From Biostraticola tofi (lineage in GTDB: Bacteria; Pseudomonadota; Gammaproteobacteria; Enterobacterales; Enterobacteriaceae): DNA of 64,000 nucleotides. The position numbers were made by a program, and so were the translations under genes. The stretch lies in the NCBI RefSeq assembly GCF_004343195.1, contig NZ_SMCR01000003.1, forward strand, positions 434,001 through 498,000. Reading direction: 5' to 3'. Shown piece by piece: positions 51,768-60,600 of the stretch (within the stretch, counting starts at the first letter, position 1; each line of letters opens with the position of its first letter). The notes below the pieces were generated by a model. That model did no database searches. It saw only the letters and a program-made list of their open reading frames with translations, and had not been told where the DNA came from.

Positions 51768-53147
51768 ATGACGGTAAAGTTATCCGTAAAAGAAAAGATA
51801 AGTTACGGTCTGGGGGATATGGCAAGTCATATTGGCCTGGATAATGTGATCATTTTCTTGACCTTCTACTATACCGATGTGGTGGGCTTACCGGCGGTGT
51901 TTGTCGGCACCATGTTTCTGGTGGCCCGGGTGGCGGATGCCATTGTTGATCCCGCCATGGGGCTTATCGCTGACCGAACGAACACCCGTTTCGGCAAGTT
52001 TCGCCCTTATATTCTCTGGCTGGCGCTGCCTTTCGGCGTCAGTTGCCTGCTGGTGTATGCGGTGCCGGAATCATTATCGCTGGGCGGCAAAATGATCTAT
52101 GCCAGCGTCACCTACTGTCTGATGATGCTGATGTATACCGCCATTAATATCCCCTATTGCTCGATGGGGGCGATTATTACCGCCGATAACAGCCAGCGTA
52201 TTTCACTACAGTCCTATCGCTTCTTCCTGGCGACCCTGGGCGGGGCGATGTCGACCTTCCTGATGATGCCGTTGGCCGAGATGCTTGGCGGCGGCAACCG
52301 GCTGGACGGTTATTTCGGCGCCATGGCGATCATGTCAGCGATTGCCGTCGTCATGTTTTTGCTGTGCTTTATGAACACCAAAGAACGGATCAGCGCGCCG
52401 CCCACCCATGCCAATTTCATGGCTGACTTACGCGACTTGATTAAAAACGATCAGTGGCGGGTAGTCGCCATGCTGATCTTCTTCAATATCTCCTTCGGCG
52501 TGGTGCGCCTGGGCGCCATGATGTATTACGTGACCTATTATCTGGGCAACGCCAGCTATTTTATGTGGCTACTGTCGGCACATATCATCGGTAAAAGCCT
52601 GGGCAGCCTGTTGGTCAAACCGTTGACCCGCAATCGCAGCAAGCTGGCGGCATTTACCTTCTGCGCAATAGTCACCGGGGTTTTCAGCATCGCCATTTTC
52701 TTCGTACCGGCCTGGATTTCACTGCTGGTGGGAATGACGCTGCTGGTGTCGACTTTCTATCAGGTCACCACCACGCTGATGTGGGTGATGATGTCCGATG
52801 TGGTGGATTACGGTGAGTTCAAGCAGGGGAAACGGATGGACGGCACGGTATTTTCCACCCTGTTGGCGATTTTGAAAATGGGTATGGCGGTCAGTGGGGC
52901 GGTAGTCGGATGGACGCTGGGACTCAGTGGCTATGTGCCTCAGGCCGCGCAGCAGAATGCGGCTGCGATGATATCGATTATCGCGCTGTTTTCGCTGGTG
53001 CCGGGAGTGCTGTCGTTGTGCAGCGCCCTGGCAATGCGCTGGTACAAACTGAACGATGCCACCATGAAACAGATTAATCAGTCGAAAATTTCCGCAGAGC
53101 CACAGCCCGAGCGCTCGCCACTTATCCAGACACAGGAGCCATCATGA
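51768..53147 (+). CDS. GPH-family glycoside/pentoside-hexuronide:cation symporter (YicJ-like)
   Basis: 459-residue transporter of the MelB/XylP/YicJ family. LSVKEKISYGLGDMASHIGLDN and VADAIVDPAMGLIADRTNTRFGKFRPYILW are diagnostic. IPYCSMGAIITADNSQRISLQSYR and MSDVVDYGEFKQGKRMDGTVFS are also conserved. Twelve helices are expected. The ATG at 51768 follows GGCAGGAAGAACT. It overlaps the GH31 gene by four bases (ATGA), the same pairing as YicJ-YicI in E. coli, where alpha-xylosides are imported and cleaved. With the hydrolase broken, the system may import sugars it can no longer process. Confidence 0.92.
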   Translation: MTVKLSVKEKISYGLGDMASHIGLDNVIIFLTFYYTDVVGLPAVFVGTMFLVARVADAIVDPAMGLIADRTNTRFGKFRPYILWLALPFGVSCLLVYAVPESLSLGGKMIYASVTYCLMMLMYTAINIPYCSMGAIITADNSQRISLQSYRFFLATLGGAMSTFLMMPLAEMLGGGNRLDGYFGAMAIMSAIAVVMFLLCFMNTKERISAPPTHANFMADLRDLIKNDQWRVVAMLIFFNISFGVVRLGAMMYYVTYYLGNASYFMWLLSAHIIGKSLGSLLVKPLTRNRSKLAAFTFCAIVTGVFSIAIFFVPAWISLLVGMTLLVSTFYQVTTTLMWVMMSDVVDYGEFKQGKRMDGTVFSTLLAILKMGMAVSGAVVGWTLGLSGYVPQAAQQNAAAMISIIALFSLVPGVLSLCSALAMRWYKLNDATMKQINQSKISAEPQPERSPLIQTQEPS

Positions 53148-55140
53148 GCGAATTAATCGCTGAGAAAAACCGTATTCTCTGGCATTTTGACCAGCAGACA
53201 CTGGTGATTGAACCTTGGGGCGATAATAGCCTGCGCGTACGCGCCACCTGCCGCCCTGAACTTAATGACAAGCTCTGGGCACTGCTGCCGCCTGGCAAGC
53301 AGCCTCAATCAACCATAAGTCAGGGCAGTGAAAGCTTGACCCTGCGCAACGGCGATATCAGCGCCACGGTGAACTGCTGCTTGAAGAGTACTGGCGTCAG
53401 CGTTCGACCGTGGGGATCGGCGCGACAGAGAAGAGCCAGGACAAATACATCAGCGCACTGAAGATGGATGCCCGGGAGTTCAAACCCATTCCCGGCGGCA
53501 AGCATCAGCTAACCGTGCGTTTTGAATCGCGCCCGGAGGAAAAAATCTATGGCATGGGACAATATCAGCAAAATTGCCTGGACTTGAAAGGCTGTACGCT
53601 GGAGCTGGCCCAGCGCAATTCCCAGGCCAGCGTGCCGTTTATGCTGTCGAGTCTGGGCTACGGATTGTTGTGGAATAACCCGGCTATCGGCGAGGCGGTG
53701 TTCGGCAAAAATATGACCCGCTGGCAAGCCCAGGTGACCGAGCAGATGGATTACTGGATAACCGCCGGCAGCGCACCGGCGCAGATTATGCGTCAATACG
53801 CCGAGGCCACCGGCAAGGCGCCAAAAATGCCGGCGTTCGCCACCGGCTTTTGGCAATGCAAGCTGCGTTATCGCAGTCAGCAGGAAGTGCTGGAAGTGGC
53901 GCGCGAATACCAACGCCGTCAACTGCCGCTGTCGGTGATAGTGATTGATTTCTTCCACTGGCCTAATCAGGGCACCTGGTGCTTCGACCCGCTGGACTGG
54001 CCCGATCCCAAGGCGATGGTCGCTGAACTCAACTCCCTGGGCATTGAAACGATGGTGTCGGTCTGGCCGACCGTCGACAGCCGTACCGACAATTACAAGG
54101 AAATGAAGTCAAAAGGATTTCTGGTCAATACCGACCGGGGGGTGTCGGTAAACCTGGATTTCCTCGGCAATTGCACCTTTTTTGACGCGACCCATCCGGG
54201 GGCCCGCCAGTTTGTCTGGGAAAAGGTAAAGCAAAACTACTACGACCTGGGTATTCGCACCTTTTGGCTGGATGAAGCCGAACCTGAATACCGCGCCTAT
54301 GATTTTGATAACTACCGCTACCATCTGGGCCCGGTGCTGGAAGTCGGCAATATTTATCCGCAAAAATTCGCCCAGGGTTTTTACGACGGCCTGCGCCAGC
54401 AGGGTGAGGAAGACATCATCAATCTGGTGCGCTGTTCCTGGGCCGGCAGTCAGCGTTATGGCGTATTGGCCTGGTCCGGTGATATTCATTCCTCATTCCA
54501 CGCCTTGCGTAACCAGATAGCGGCGGGGCTGAATATGGGATTGGCCGGTATTCCCTGGTGGACCACTGATATCGGCGGATTCCAAGGTGGGGATGTCAAC
54601 AGTCCAGCGTTCCAGGAGTTATTGATCCGCTGGTTCCAATGGGGGGTATTCTGCCCGGTCATGCGTCTGCATGGCTATCGGGAACCACAGGTGCAGCCGG
54701 CCGAGCCCTGGCGTGACGGTATCGCCCAGTGTAACAGCGGTGCGCCCAATGAGGTCTGGAGCTATGGCGAAGAGAACTATCAATTGATGGCCGACGGGTT
54801 GCAGCTGCGGGAAAAGCTGCGGCCTTATATCAGCCAGGTGATGGATGAAGCCCATGAGCAGGGCGACCCGGTGATGCGTACCCTGTTTTATCAGTATCCG
54901 GGACAGCCGCAAAGCTGGCAAGTGGAAGACCAGTATTTACTCGGCGCCGATATTCTGGTTGCGCCGATACTCTACGCCGGCCAGCGGCAACGCAGCGTCT
55001 GGCTGCCGGCAGGTGAAACCTGGGTGGCGCTGAATGGGGAGCGCTATCAGGGTGGACAAACCATTACCGCTCAGGCGCCGATCAGTGAAATTCCGGTATT
55101 TATCCGCGATGGGGCTGAGGTATTATCTCAACTGATCTGA
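53144..55140 (+). pseudogene. GH31 alpha-glycosidase (YicI/alpha-xylosidase-like) with internal frameshifting deletion
   Basis: An intact start (MSELIAEKNRILWHFDQQTLVIEPWGDNSLRVRATC) runs in frame to about LRNGDISATVN at 53370. The rest of the protein continues in another frame from about GELLLEEYWRQRSTVGIGATEKSQDKY at 53369-53450 to the stop at 55140. The total of 1997 bp is not a multiple of three. At the junction the family normally has ~10 more residues between ISATV and GELL, so a small out-of-frame deletion is likely, perhaps between short GGTGAAC repeats. The catalytic part is undamaged: the nucleophile region WLDEAEPEYRAYDF, RCSWAGSQRYGVLAWSGDIHSSFHALRNQIAAGL (acid/base Asp), and WWTTDIGGFQGG. 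A 576-residue fragment could in principle be translated from GTG 53410, but the N-terminal sandwich domain would be incomplete. Sequencing error is the main alternative. Confidence 0.8.
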
Positions 55141-55244
55141 TGCAGACTGGAGGCGGATATCGCCGGTATTATCAATACGCCGGTGATGTCTGCTAAGGCC
55201 ATTGCCTGCAGGAAAATGTGGCCGCATCAGGAATTCAAAACGTC

Positions 55245-55388
55245 GAAATCACTACATCACGACATCACGACATCTCGACATCACGACATCACGACATCAC
55301 GACATCACGACCTCACGACATCACAACCTCACGCCATCACGACATCACAACATTAATGCATCACTGCATCGCAACCTCATTGCTTCAC
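55245..55388. repeat. octanucleotide tandem repeat array (GACATCAC)
   Basis: Eighteen consecutive 8-bp units can be aligned from 55245 to 55388. Those at 55261-55324 are perfect or one base off GACATCAC. Units become progressively degenerate towards both ends (AACCTCAC, TGCATCAC, TGCATCGC, TGCTTCAC). The pattern, decayed edges with a clean centre, is typical of slippage-driven arrays. It lies between the GH31 pseudogene and yicN. It is non-coding in any sensible frame. Confidence 0.92.
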
Positions 55389-55419
55389 TATTGCTTCATT
55401 GCTTGGTTAGCTGATGGTT

Positions 55420-55454
55420 CAATCGCCAATCGCCAATCGCCAATCGCCAATCGC
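55420..55454. repeat. heptanucleotide tandem repeat (CCAATCG type) abutting yicN
   Basis: Five perfect copies of CAATCGC occupy 55420-55454. The array ends exactly at the yicN stop codon (55455-55457). The unit, read as CCAATCG, is intermediate between the TTAATCG and CCAATAG units of the array at 19461-19586, so the two arrays belong to one sequence family. Confidence 0.93.
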
Positions 55455-55949
55455 CTAATGACTGTGCGGCGGGCCATCGATGTAATACACATTGCCGTTC
55501 GCGGCGGCGGACGTCTCCGGGGCAGGGGCGAACAGGGCATTATAGCGCTGCCGGAAAAGGGCCAGTTCGGTCGGATCGGGCTCTATATCACGCAGGAACA
55601 GCAGGGCCAGGCGGACCTGCTTAGGCGTGAGTTCGGCAGGCAACTGGGCTTTATCAAGTACGCTGTGCCAGAACGTCAGGCTGGTTTCGCTATCATCGAG
55701 AATAGAGGTCTGGTAGATAACCAGCACGCCTGCGGCATTGCTGATATGTGATTCGGTGTTGTGCAACAGATAAGCCACGAATTCGCCGGCAGGGATTTTA
55801 CCCATGTGGCTGAACATTGACTCGACATAGAGCGGTTCAATGTTCAGTCGCTTGGTCAGCGCCTGGGACGCACGCCGGGAATCTGAGTTCAAGAGACGAA
55901 AACCAATGATAAACACCACGGCAAGTGTTGCCAGCATTAACCAAATCAT
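55455..55949 (-). CDS. yicN: YicN family (DUF1198) inner-membrane-anchored protein
   Basis: 164-residue protein of unknown function. One N-terminal transmembrane helix (MIWLMLATLAVVFIIGFRLL) is followed by a cytosolic or periplasmic helical domain. The order RRASQALTKRLNIEPLYVESMFSHMGK, AAGVLVIYQTSILDDSE and LTPKQVRLALLFLRDIEPDPTELALFRQRYNALF matches E. coli YicN over its length. The start at 55949 gives MIW as in E. coli. The C-terminal ~17 residues (SAAANGNVYYIDGPPHSH) extend beyond the E. coli protein. It faces the yicJ/GH31 pair convergently. Confidence 0.85.
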   Translation of the reverse strand: MIWLMLATLAVVFIIGFRLLNSDSRRASQALTKRLNIEPLYVESMFSHMGKIPAGEFVAYLLHNTESHISNAAGVLVIYQTSILDDSETSLTFWHSVLDKAQLPAELTPKQVRLALLFLRDIEPDPTELALFRQRYNALFAPAPETSAAANGNVYYIDGPPHSH

Positions 55950-56128
55950 GAGACATCCTTTTGAAAATCGAGCCCTATCTTAAAAGTAAAATGCGCTAAA
56001 TAACACCGGACTCTCCGCTGCTTTCACATCATTTGCTGCATAACCGAGAAAGGCTTGCGGCTCTTTTCAATTCCATGAACGCATAGTAAGGTGTTTGCCC
56101 ACTTGTATTTAACCGTAGCTGAAGGGTA

Positions 56129-57292
56129 ATGATGTCCACACTGCAAGGCACTGATCGTATTTTAACCACCCACGTCGGCAGTCTTCCCCGTCCGGTGAAA
56201 TTGCTCGACCTGATGAAACTGAATATCGAAGGCGCGCAAAACCAGGCTGAACTGGAAAACTGCATTCAGCAAGCCGTTATCGAGTCCGTTGCGCAGCAGG
56301 TCGAAGACGGCATCGATATCGTCACTGACGGCGAACAGTCCAAAGTCGGTTTCTTTGCTTATGTTCGTGACCGCATGAGCGGATTTTCACCCCGTCCAGG
56401 ACAGGGCTATGCCGCCTTCGATGCGGAAGTCAACGCTTTCCCGGAGTACTACCAACACTATTTTGGCGAGGCGATGCTCGGTGGCAATCTGGTTCCTTTT
56501 GTACCGGTTGCCTGTACCGGCCCGATCGCCTATCACGGCGTTGCGCAACTACAGCGTGACCTGGATAATCTGAAGATTGCCATGGGTAAAGCGTCGGCCC
56601 ATTCGGCCTTTATCCCTTCAGTTGCGCCTACCGGCGTCGGCAGTAATGAGTTTTATGCCAGCGAAGGCGACTATCTGGCCGCGGTGGCTGAGGCATTGCG
56701 TGTCGAGTACAAAGCGGTAATTGACGCCGGCTTCAGCCTGCAGATTGATGACCCGTTCCTGCCCGATCTGTTTGCCGATCCTACGCTGGATAACCGCGCT
56801 ATTCATCGCAAAGCCGGGGAGTATGTGGAGATCCTGAATCATGCGCTGAGAGGGTTGCCGCAAGAAAAAATCCGTTACCATACCTGTTACAGTATCAATG
56901 AAGGTCCGCGTATTCATGATGTGCCGTTTGTCGAGTTCGTGCGCTATATGCTGAATATTAATGCGGCGGATTATTCCTTCGAAGCTGGCAACGTTCGCCA
57001 TGAGCATGAATACCATTTGTGGGAAGACATCAAGCTGCCGGCCGGCAAGCGGTTGATTCCGGGTGTGATCTGCCATGCCAGCAATACGGTTGAACATCCG
57101 GAGCTGATTGCCGAGCGGCTGGTTCGCTTTGCCGAACGAGTGGGACGTGAGAATGTGCTTGCCGGCGCTGACTGCGGCTTCTCATCCCAGGCCACCTACC
57201 GCACCGAAGTGCATCCGACGGTAATCCGTGAAAAATTTCGCGCCATGCGCGCCGGCGCTGAGCTTGCCAGTAAAAAACTCTGGAATAAATAA
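56129..57292 (+). CDS. MetE-like cobalamin-independent methionine synthase family protein (single domain)
   Basis: 387-residue protein equivalent to the C-terminal catalytic barrel of MetE. It starts ILTTHVGSLPRP, the standard family opening. GIDIVTDGEQSKVGFFAYV, VDPFLPDL-like LQIDDPFLPDLFAD, and the zinc-site regions KIRYHTCYS, YSFEAGNVRHEHEYHLWED and VLAGADCGFSS are visible (His, Cys, Glu and the final Cys). Such stand-alone proteins are annotated as 5-methyltetrahydropteroyltriglutamate-homocysteine methyltransferase-like, and some use other methyl donors. No MetR/MetF context exists here, so function is inferred. Start ATG 56129 or 56132 after GAAGGGTA. Monocistronic. Confidence 0.87.
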   Translation: MMSTLQGTDRILTTHVGSLPRPVKLLDLMKLNIEGAQNQAELENCIQQAVIESVAQQVEDGIDIVTDGEQSKVGFFAYVRDRMSGFSPRPGQGYAAFDAEVNAFPEYYQHYFGEAMLGGNLVPFVPVACTGPIAYHGVAQLQRDLDNLKIAMGKASAHSAFIPSVAPTGVGSNEFYASEGDYLAAVAEALRVEYKAVIDAGFSLQIDDPFLPDLFADPTLDNRAIHRKAGEYVEILNHALRGLPQEKIRYHTCYSINEGPRIHDVPFVEFVRYMLNINAADYSFEAGNVRHEHEYHLWEDIKLPAGKRLIPGVICHASNTVEHPELIAERLVRFAERVGRENVLAGADCGFSSQATYRTEVHPTVIREKFRAMRAGAELASKKLWNK

Positions 57293-57617
57293 GCTTGCCA
57301 GACCCTGACCGGCCCACGCGTAGGGGATTTCATGCGAAGGCCGGCCCTGCGCCGGGGCGGATGTTTTACCTATTGCAAGCGACGGCCTGCCTTCTACCGG
57401 CGATCACATTTCTGCCAGCCTGGGGAATCGGCATTTAGCGGCCTGGGCGACCACCGCCGGTTATCAGGGGCGAGCTCTGACGGCGTTCTGCCTGTCCCTG
57501 CCAACTGAGCGATGATCCCGTTCCTGCCTGCCCCGCTGCAACCGTCTGGCGACATTAGTGCTAAGCTTATATGCAATGACCCTGCCTGCACTTTTTCACT
57601 TTCAGGCTGACTAAGCG
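57293..57617. other. intergenic region before lhr
   Basis: 325 bp between the MetE-like gene and lhr. No gene, no clear terminator and no recognised regulator site. GC-rich to about 57560, then more AT-rich where the lhr promoter is expected. Confidence 0.5.
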
Positions 57618-60600
57618 ATGCCCCAGAATAAAAAAAACGCGACGCCGTTAAGCCGCTTTCAGCCGGCGACCCGCCAGTGGTTCGCCAAGGCCTTTAGCCA
57701 GCCAACGCCCGCTCAGCAGGAGGCCTGGTCGGCAATCAGCGCCGGTGACTGCACATTGGTTATCGCGCCTACCGGTTCCGGCAAGACGCTGGCGGCTTTT
57801 CTGCACGCCATCGACCAACTGTTCGAGGAGCGCGAACGCCAGCCCGAGCGTCAGAAGCACACGGCCACTCGGGTGGTGTATATCTCGCCGATCAAAGCGC
57901 TGGGCACTGATGTCAGACGCAATCTAAGCCTACCGCTGGAGGGTGTTAACGCCGTGCGCGGTAAACGGGGCGATCCGCCGGTGGAACTGACGGTCGGGAT
58001 GCGCACCGGTGATACGCCGGTGGCCGAGCGCGCCCGACTGCTGCGGCGCCCACCGGATATCCTGATTACTACCCCGGAGTCGCTGTATCTGATGCTGACC
58101 TCCAAGGCGCGGGAAACATTGCGCGGCGTGACCACGGTGATAGTCGATGAAATCCATGCGGTAGCCGGCACCAAGCGGGGTTCGCACCTGGCCTTGAGCC
58201 TGGAGCGGCTGGATGCGCTGTTGCCCGCGCCGGCGCAGCGTATCGGCTTGTCGGCGACAGTGCGACCGGCAGCAGATGTGGCTCGCTTCTTGGGCGGTGC
58301 GCAGCCGGTTACGCTGGTCAATCCGCCATCACATCGGCCGCTTGATATTCACATCGTGGTACCGGTGGTCGACATGACCGATATTCCGGCGCGCGATGAC
58401 GGTCCGCCGGAGACCAGATCCTCTGGGCGGGCCGGCTCTATCTGGCCTCACGTCGAGGCCAGTATCCTTGATGAAATCCTTCGCTGCCGCTCCACTATCG
58501 TATTTACCAATTCCCGCGGGTTGGCTGAAAAGCTGACCGCCCGGCTGAATGAAGGCTATAGCCGGCGCAGCGAGGCAGGGCAGCAAGATCAACCGGAGGC
58601 GGAGCATTATCTCTCCAACTCGGGCGGCACTGGCAAACGTGCCAGCGGCGAGCTGCCAACCTTGGCCCGTTCCCATCATGGCTCGGTATCCAAAGAGCAG
58701 CGGGCGCAGATCGAGGCGGCGCTCAAATCCGGCGAACTGCGTTGCGTGGTGGCCACCTCAAGCCTGGAACTGGGTATCGATATGGGCCTGGTCGATAACG
58801 TCATTCAGGTAGGGGCACCGCCTTCTGTGGCCAGTGCGCTGCAGCGTGTCGGCCGAGCCGGCCATCAGGTCGGCGGCAGATCAACCGGGGTGTTTTTTCC
58901 CCGTACCCGCTTTGATTTGATTGAAACCACCGTCACGGTAGAGCGCATGCTGGCCGCAAAGCTGGAAGCGATTGCCATACCGCGAAACCCACTCGATGTA
59001 CTGGCGCAGCATACCGTCGCCGCCGTCGCCATGGAGCCGCTGGATATTGAGCAATGGTTTGACCGGGTAAGGCGGGCCGAACCGTTTCGCGCTTTACCGC
59101 GCAGCGCCTTCGACGCCACACTGGACATGCTGTCCGGCCGCTATCCCTCCGAAGCCTTCAGCGAGTTTCGGCCACGCCTGTTATGGGATCGCGACAGCGG
59201 CCTGCTGACGGCGCGTCCTGGCGCCCAGCAACTGTCGGTCACCAGCGGCGGCACTATCCCGGACCGGGGTATGTACAGTGTCGTGCTGCCGGAAGGCGAT
59301 GAACAGCGCGGCGCTCGTCGGGTAGGGGAGCTGGATGAAGAGATGGTGTATGAGTCCAGGGTCAACGACGTGATTACGCTGGGCGCCAGCTCTTGGCGGA
59401 TCCAGCAAATCACTCATGACCAGGTGGTAGTGGTACCCGCACCGGGCCGCTCAGCCCGACTGCCGTTCTGGCACGGTGAAAAGCTGGGCCGACCGGCCGA
59501 ACTGGGACAGGCTATCGGGGCTTTTATCGGCGAAATCGATAAAGCACTTCCTCAGCGGGGACAACCGCTGGCTGATGACAGCCCCATGGCTGCCAGGCTC
59601 AGGATCGCCGGCCTTAACCCTGACGCCTGCAATAATCTGCTGGACCTGGTGGTCGAGCAGCGAGAGTCTACCGGCGCGGTTCCCACTGACCAGACCCTGG
59701 TGATTGAGCGCTGCCGGGATGAAAGCGGCGACTGGCGAGTGATGTTACATTCACCCTATGGGCAACGGGTACATGCCCCCTGGGGGCTGGCGATCGCTGC
59801 CCGCGTCCGCCAGCGTTGGCATATCGACCCGACGGTGGTCGCCAGCGATGACGGCATCATCATTCGCCTGCCTGACGCCGCCGGTCGCCTTCCCGGCGCC
59901 GAGCTGTTTGTGTTCGATAGCCACGGCATGCTGCAGATCATTACCGATGCCGTCGGACAATCGGCGCTGTTTGCCGCTCGTTTTCGCGAATGTGCGGCGC
60001 GCGCTTTACTGCTGCCGCGTCAACGGCCAGGGAAACGTTCTCCGCTATGGCAGCAGCGTCTGCGCGCCAGCCAATTATTGGATATTGCCCGCGAACACCA
60101 TGATTTTCCTTTGATTATCGAGACCGCCAGAGAATGTCTGCAAGATGTTTATGATTTGAACGCCCTGCAGTCGCTGATGCAGCGGCTACATGCAGGCTCA
60201 GTCCAACTGCGCGAGGTAACGACTGAGACGCCTTCGCCGTTTGCCGCTAATCTGCTGTTCGGCTATGTCATAGAATTGATGTATCAGGGCGACGTGCCGG
60301 TGGCCGAGCACCGGGCGTCGATGCTGCAGCTCGACAGCGGTTTACTGGGCGAACTGCTGGGGCAGGTAGAACTGGGCGAGTTGGTTGAGCCGGGCGTGGT
60401 GGCGCAGGTAGAGCAAGAACTGCAACGCACCGCCAAGACGCGCCAGGCCAGGGGCCTGGAAGGGCTAGTCGATTTACTGCGTGAACTGGGACCCCTCAAT
60501 GCCGCGGAGATTGCCGCCCGTATGGCCGATACGGCGTCAGGGGACGCTCTGGCTCAACTGGAAGCCGCGCGGCGTATTATTCAGCTACGCATCGCCGGTG

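Noticed and set aside
55245-55454. CRISPR array
   Set aside because: Units are 7-8 bp with no spacers between them. These are simple tandem repeats, and no cas genes are present.
55218-55751. 177-codon plus-strand frame with HHDITTSR repeats
   Set aside because: The repeats are the translation of the octamer array, and the rest is antisense to yicN. Not a credible protein.
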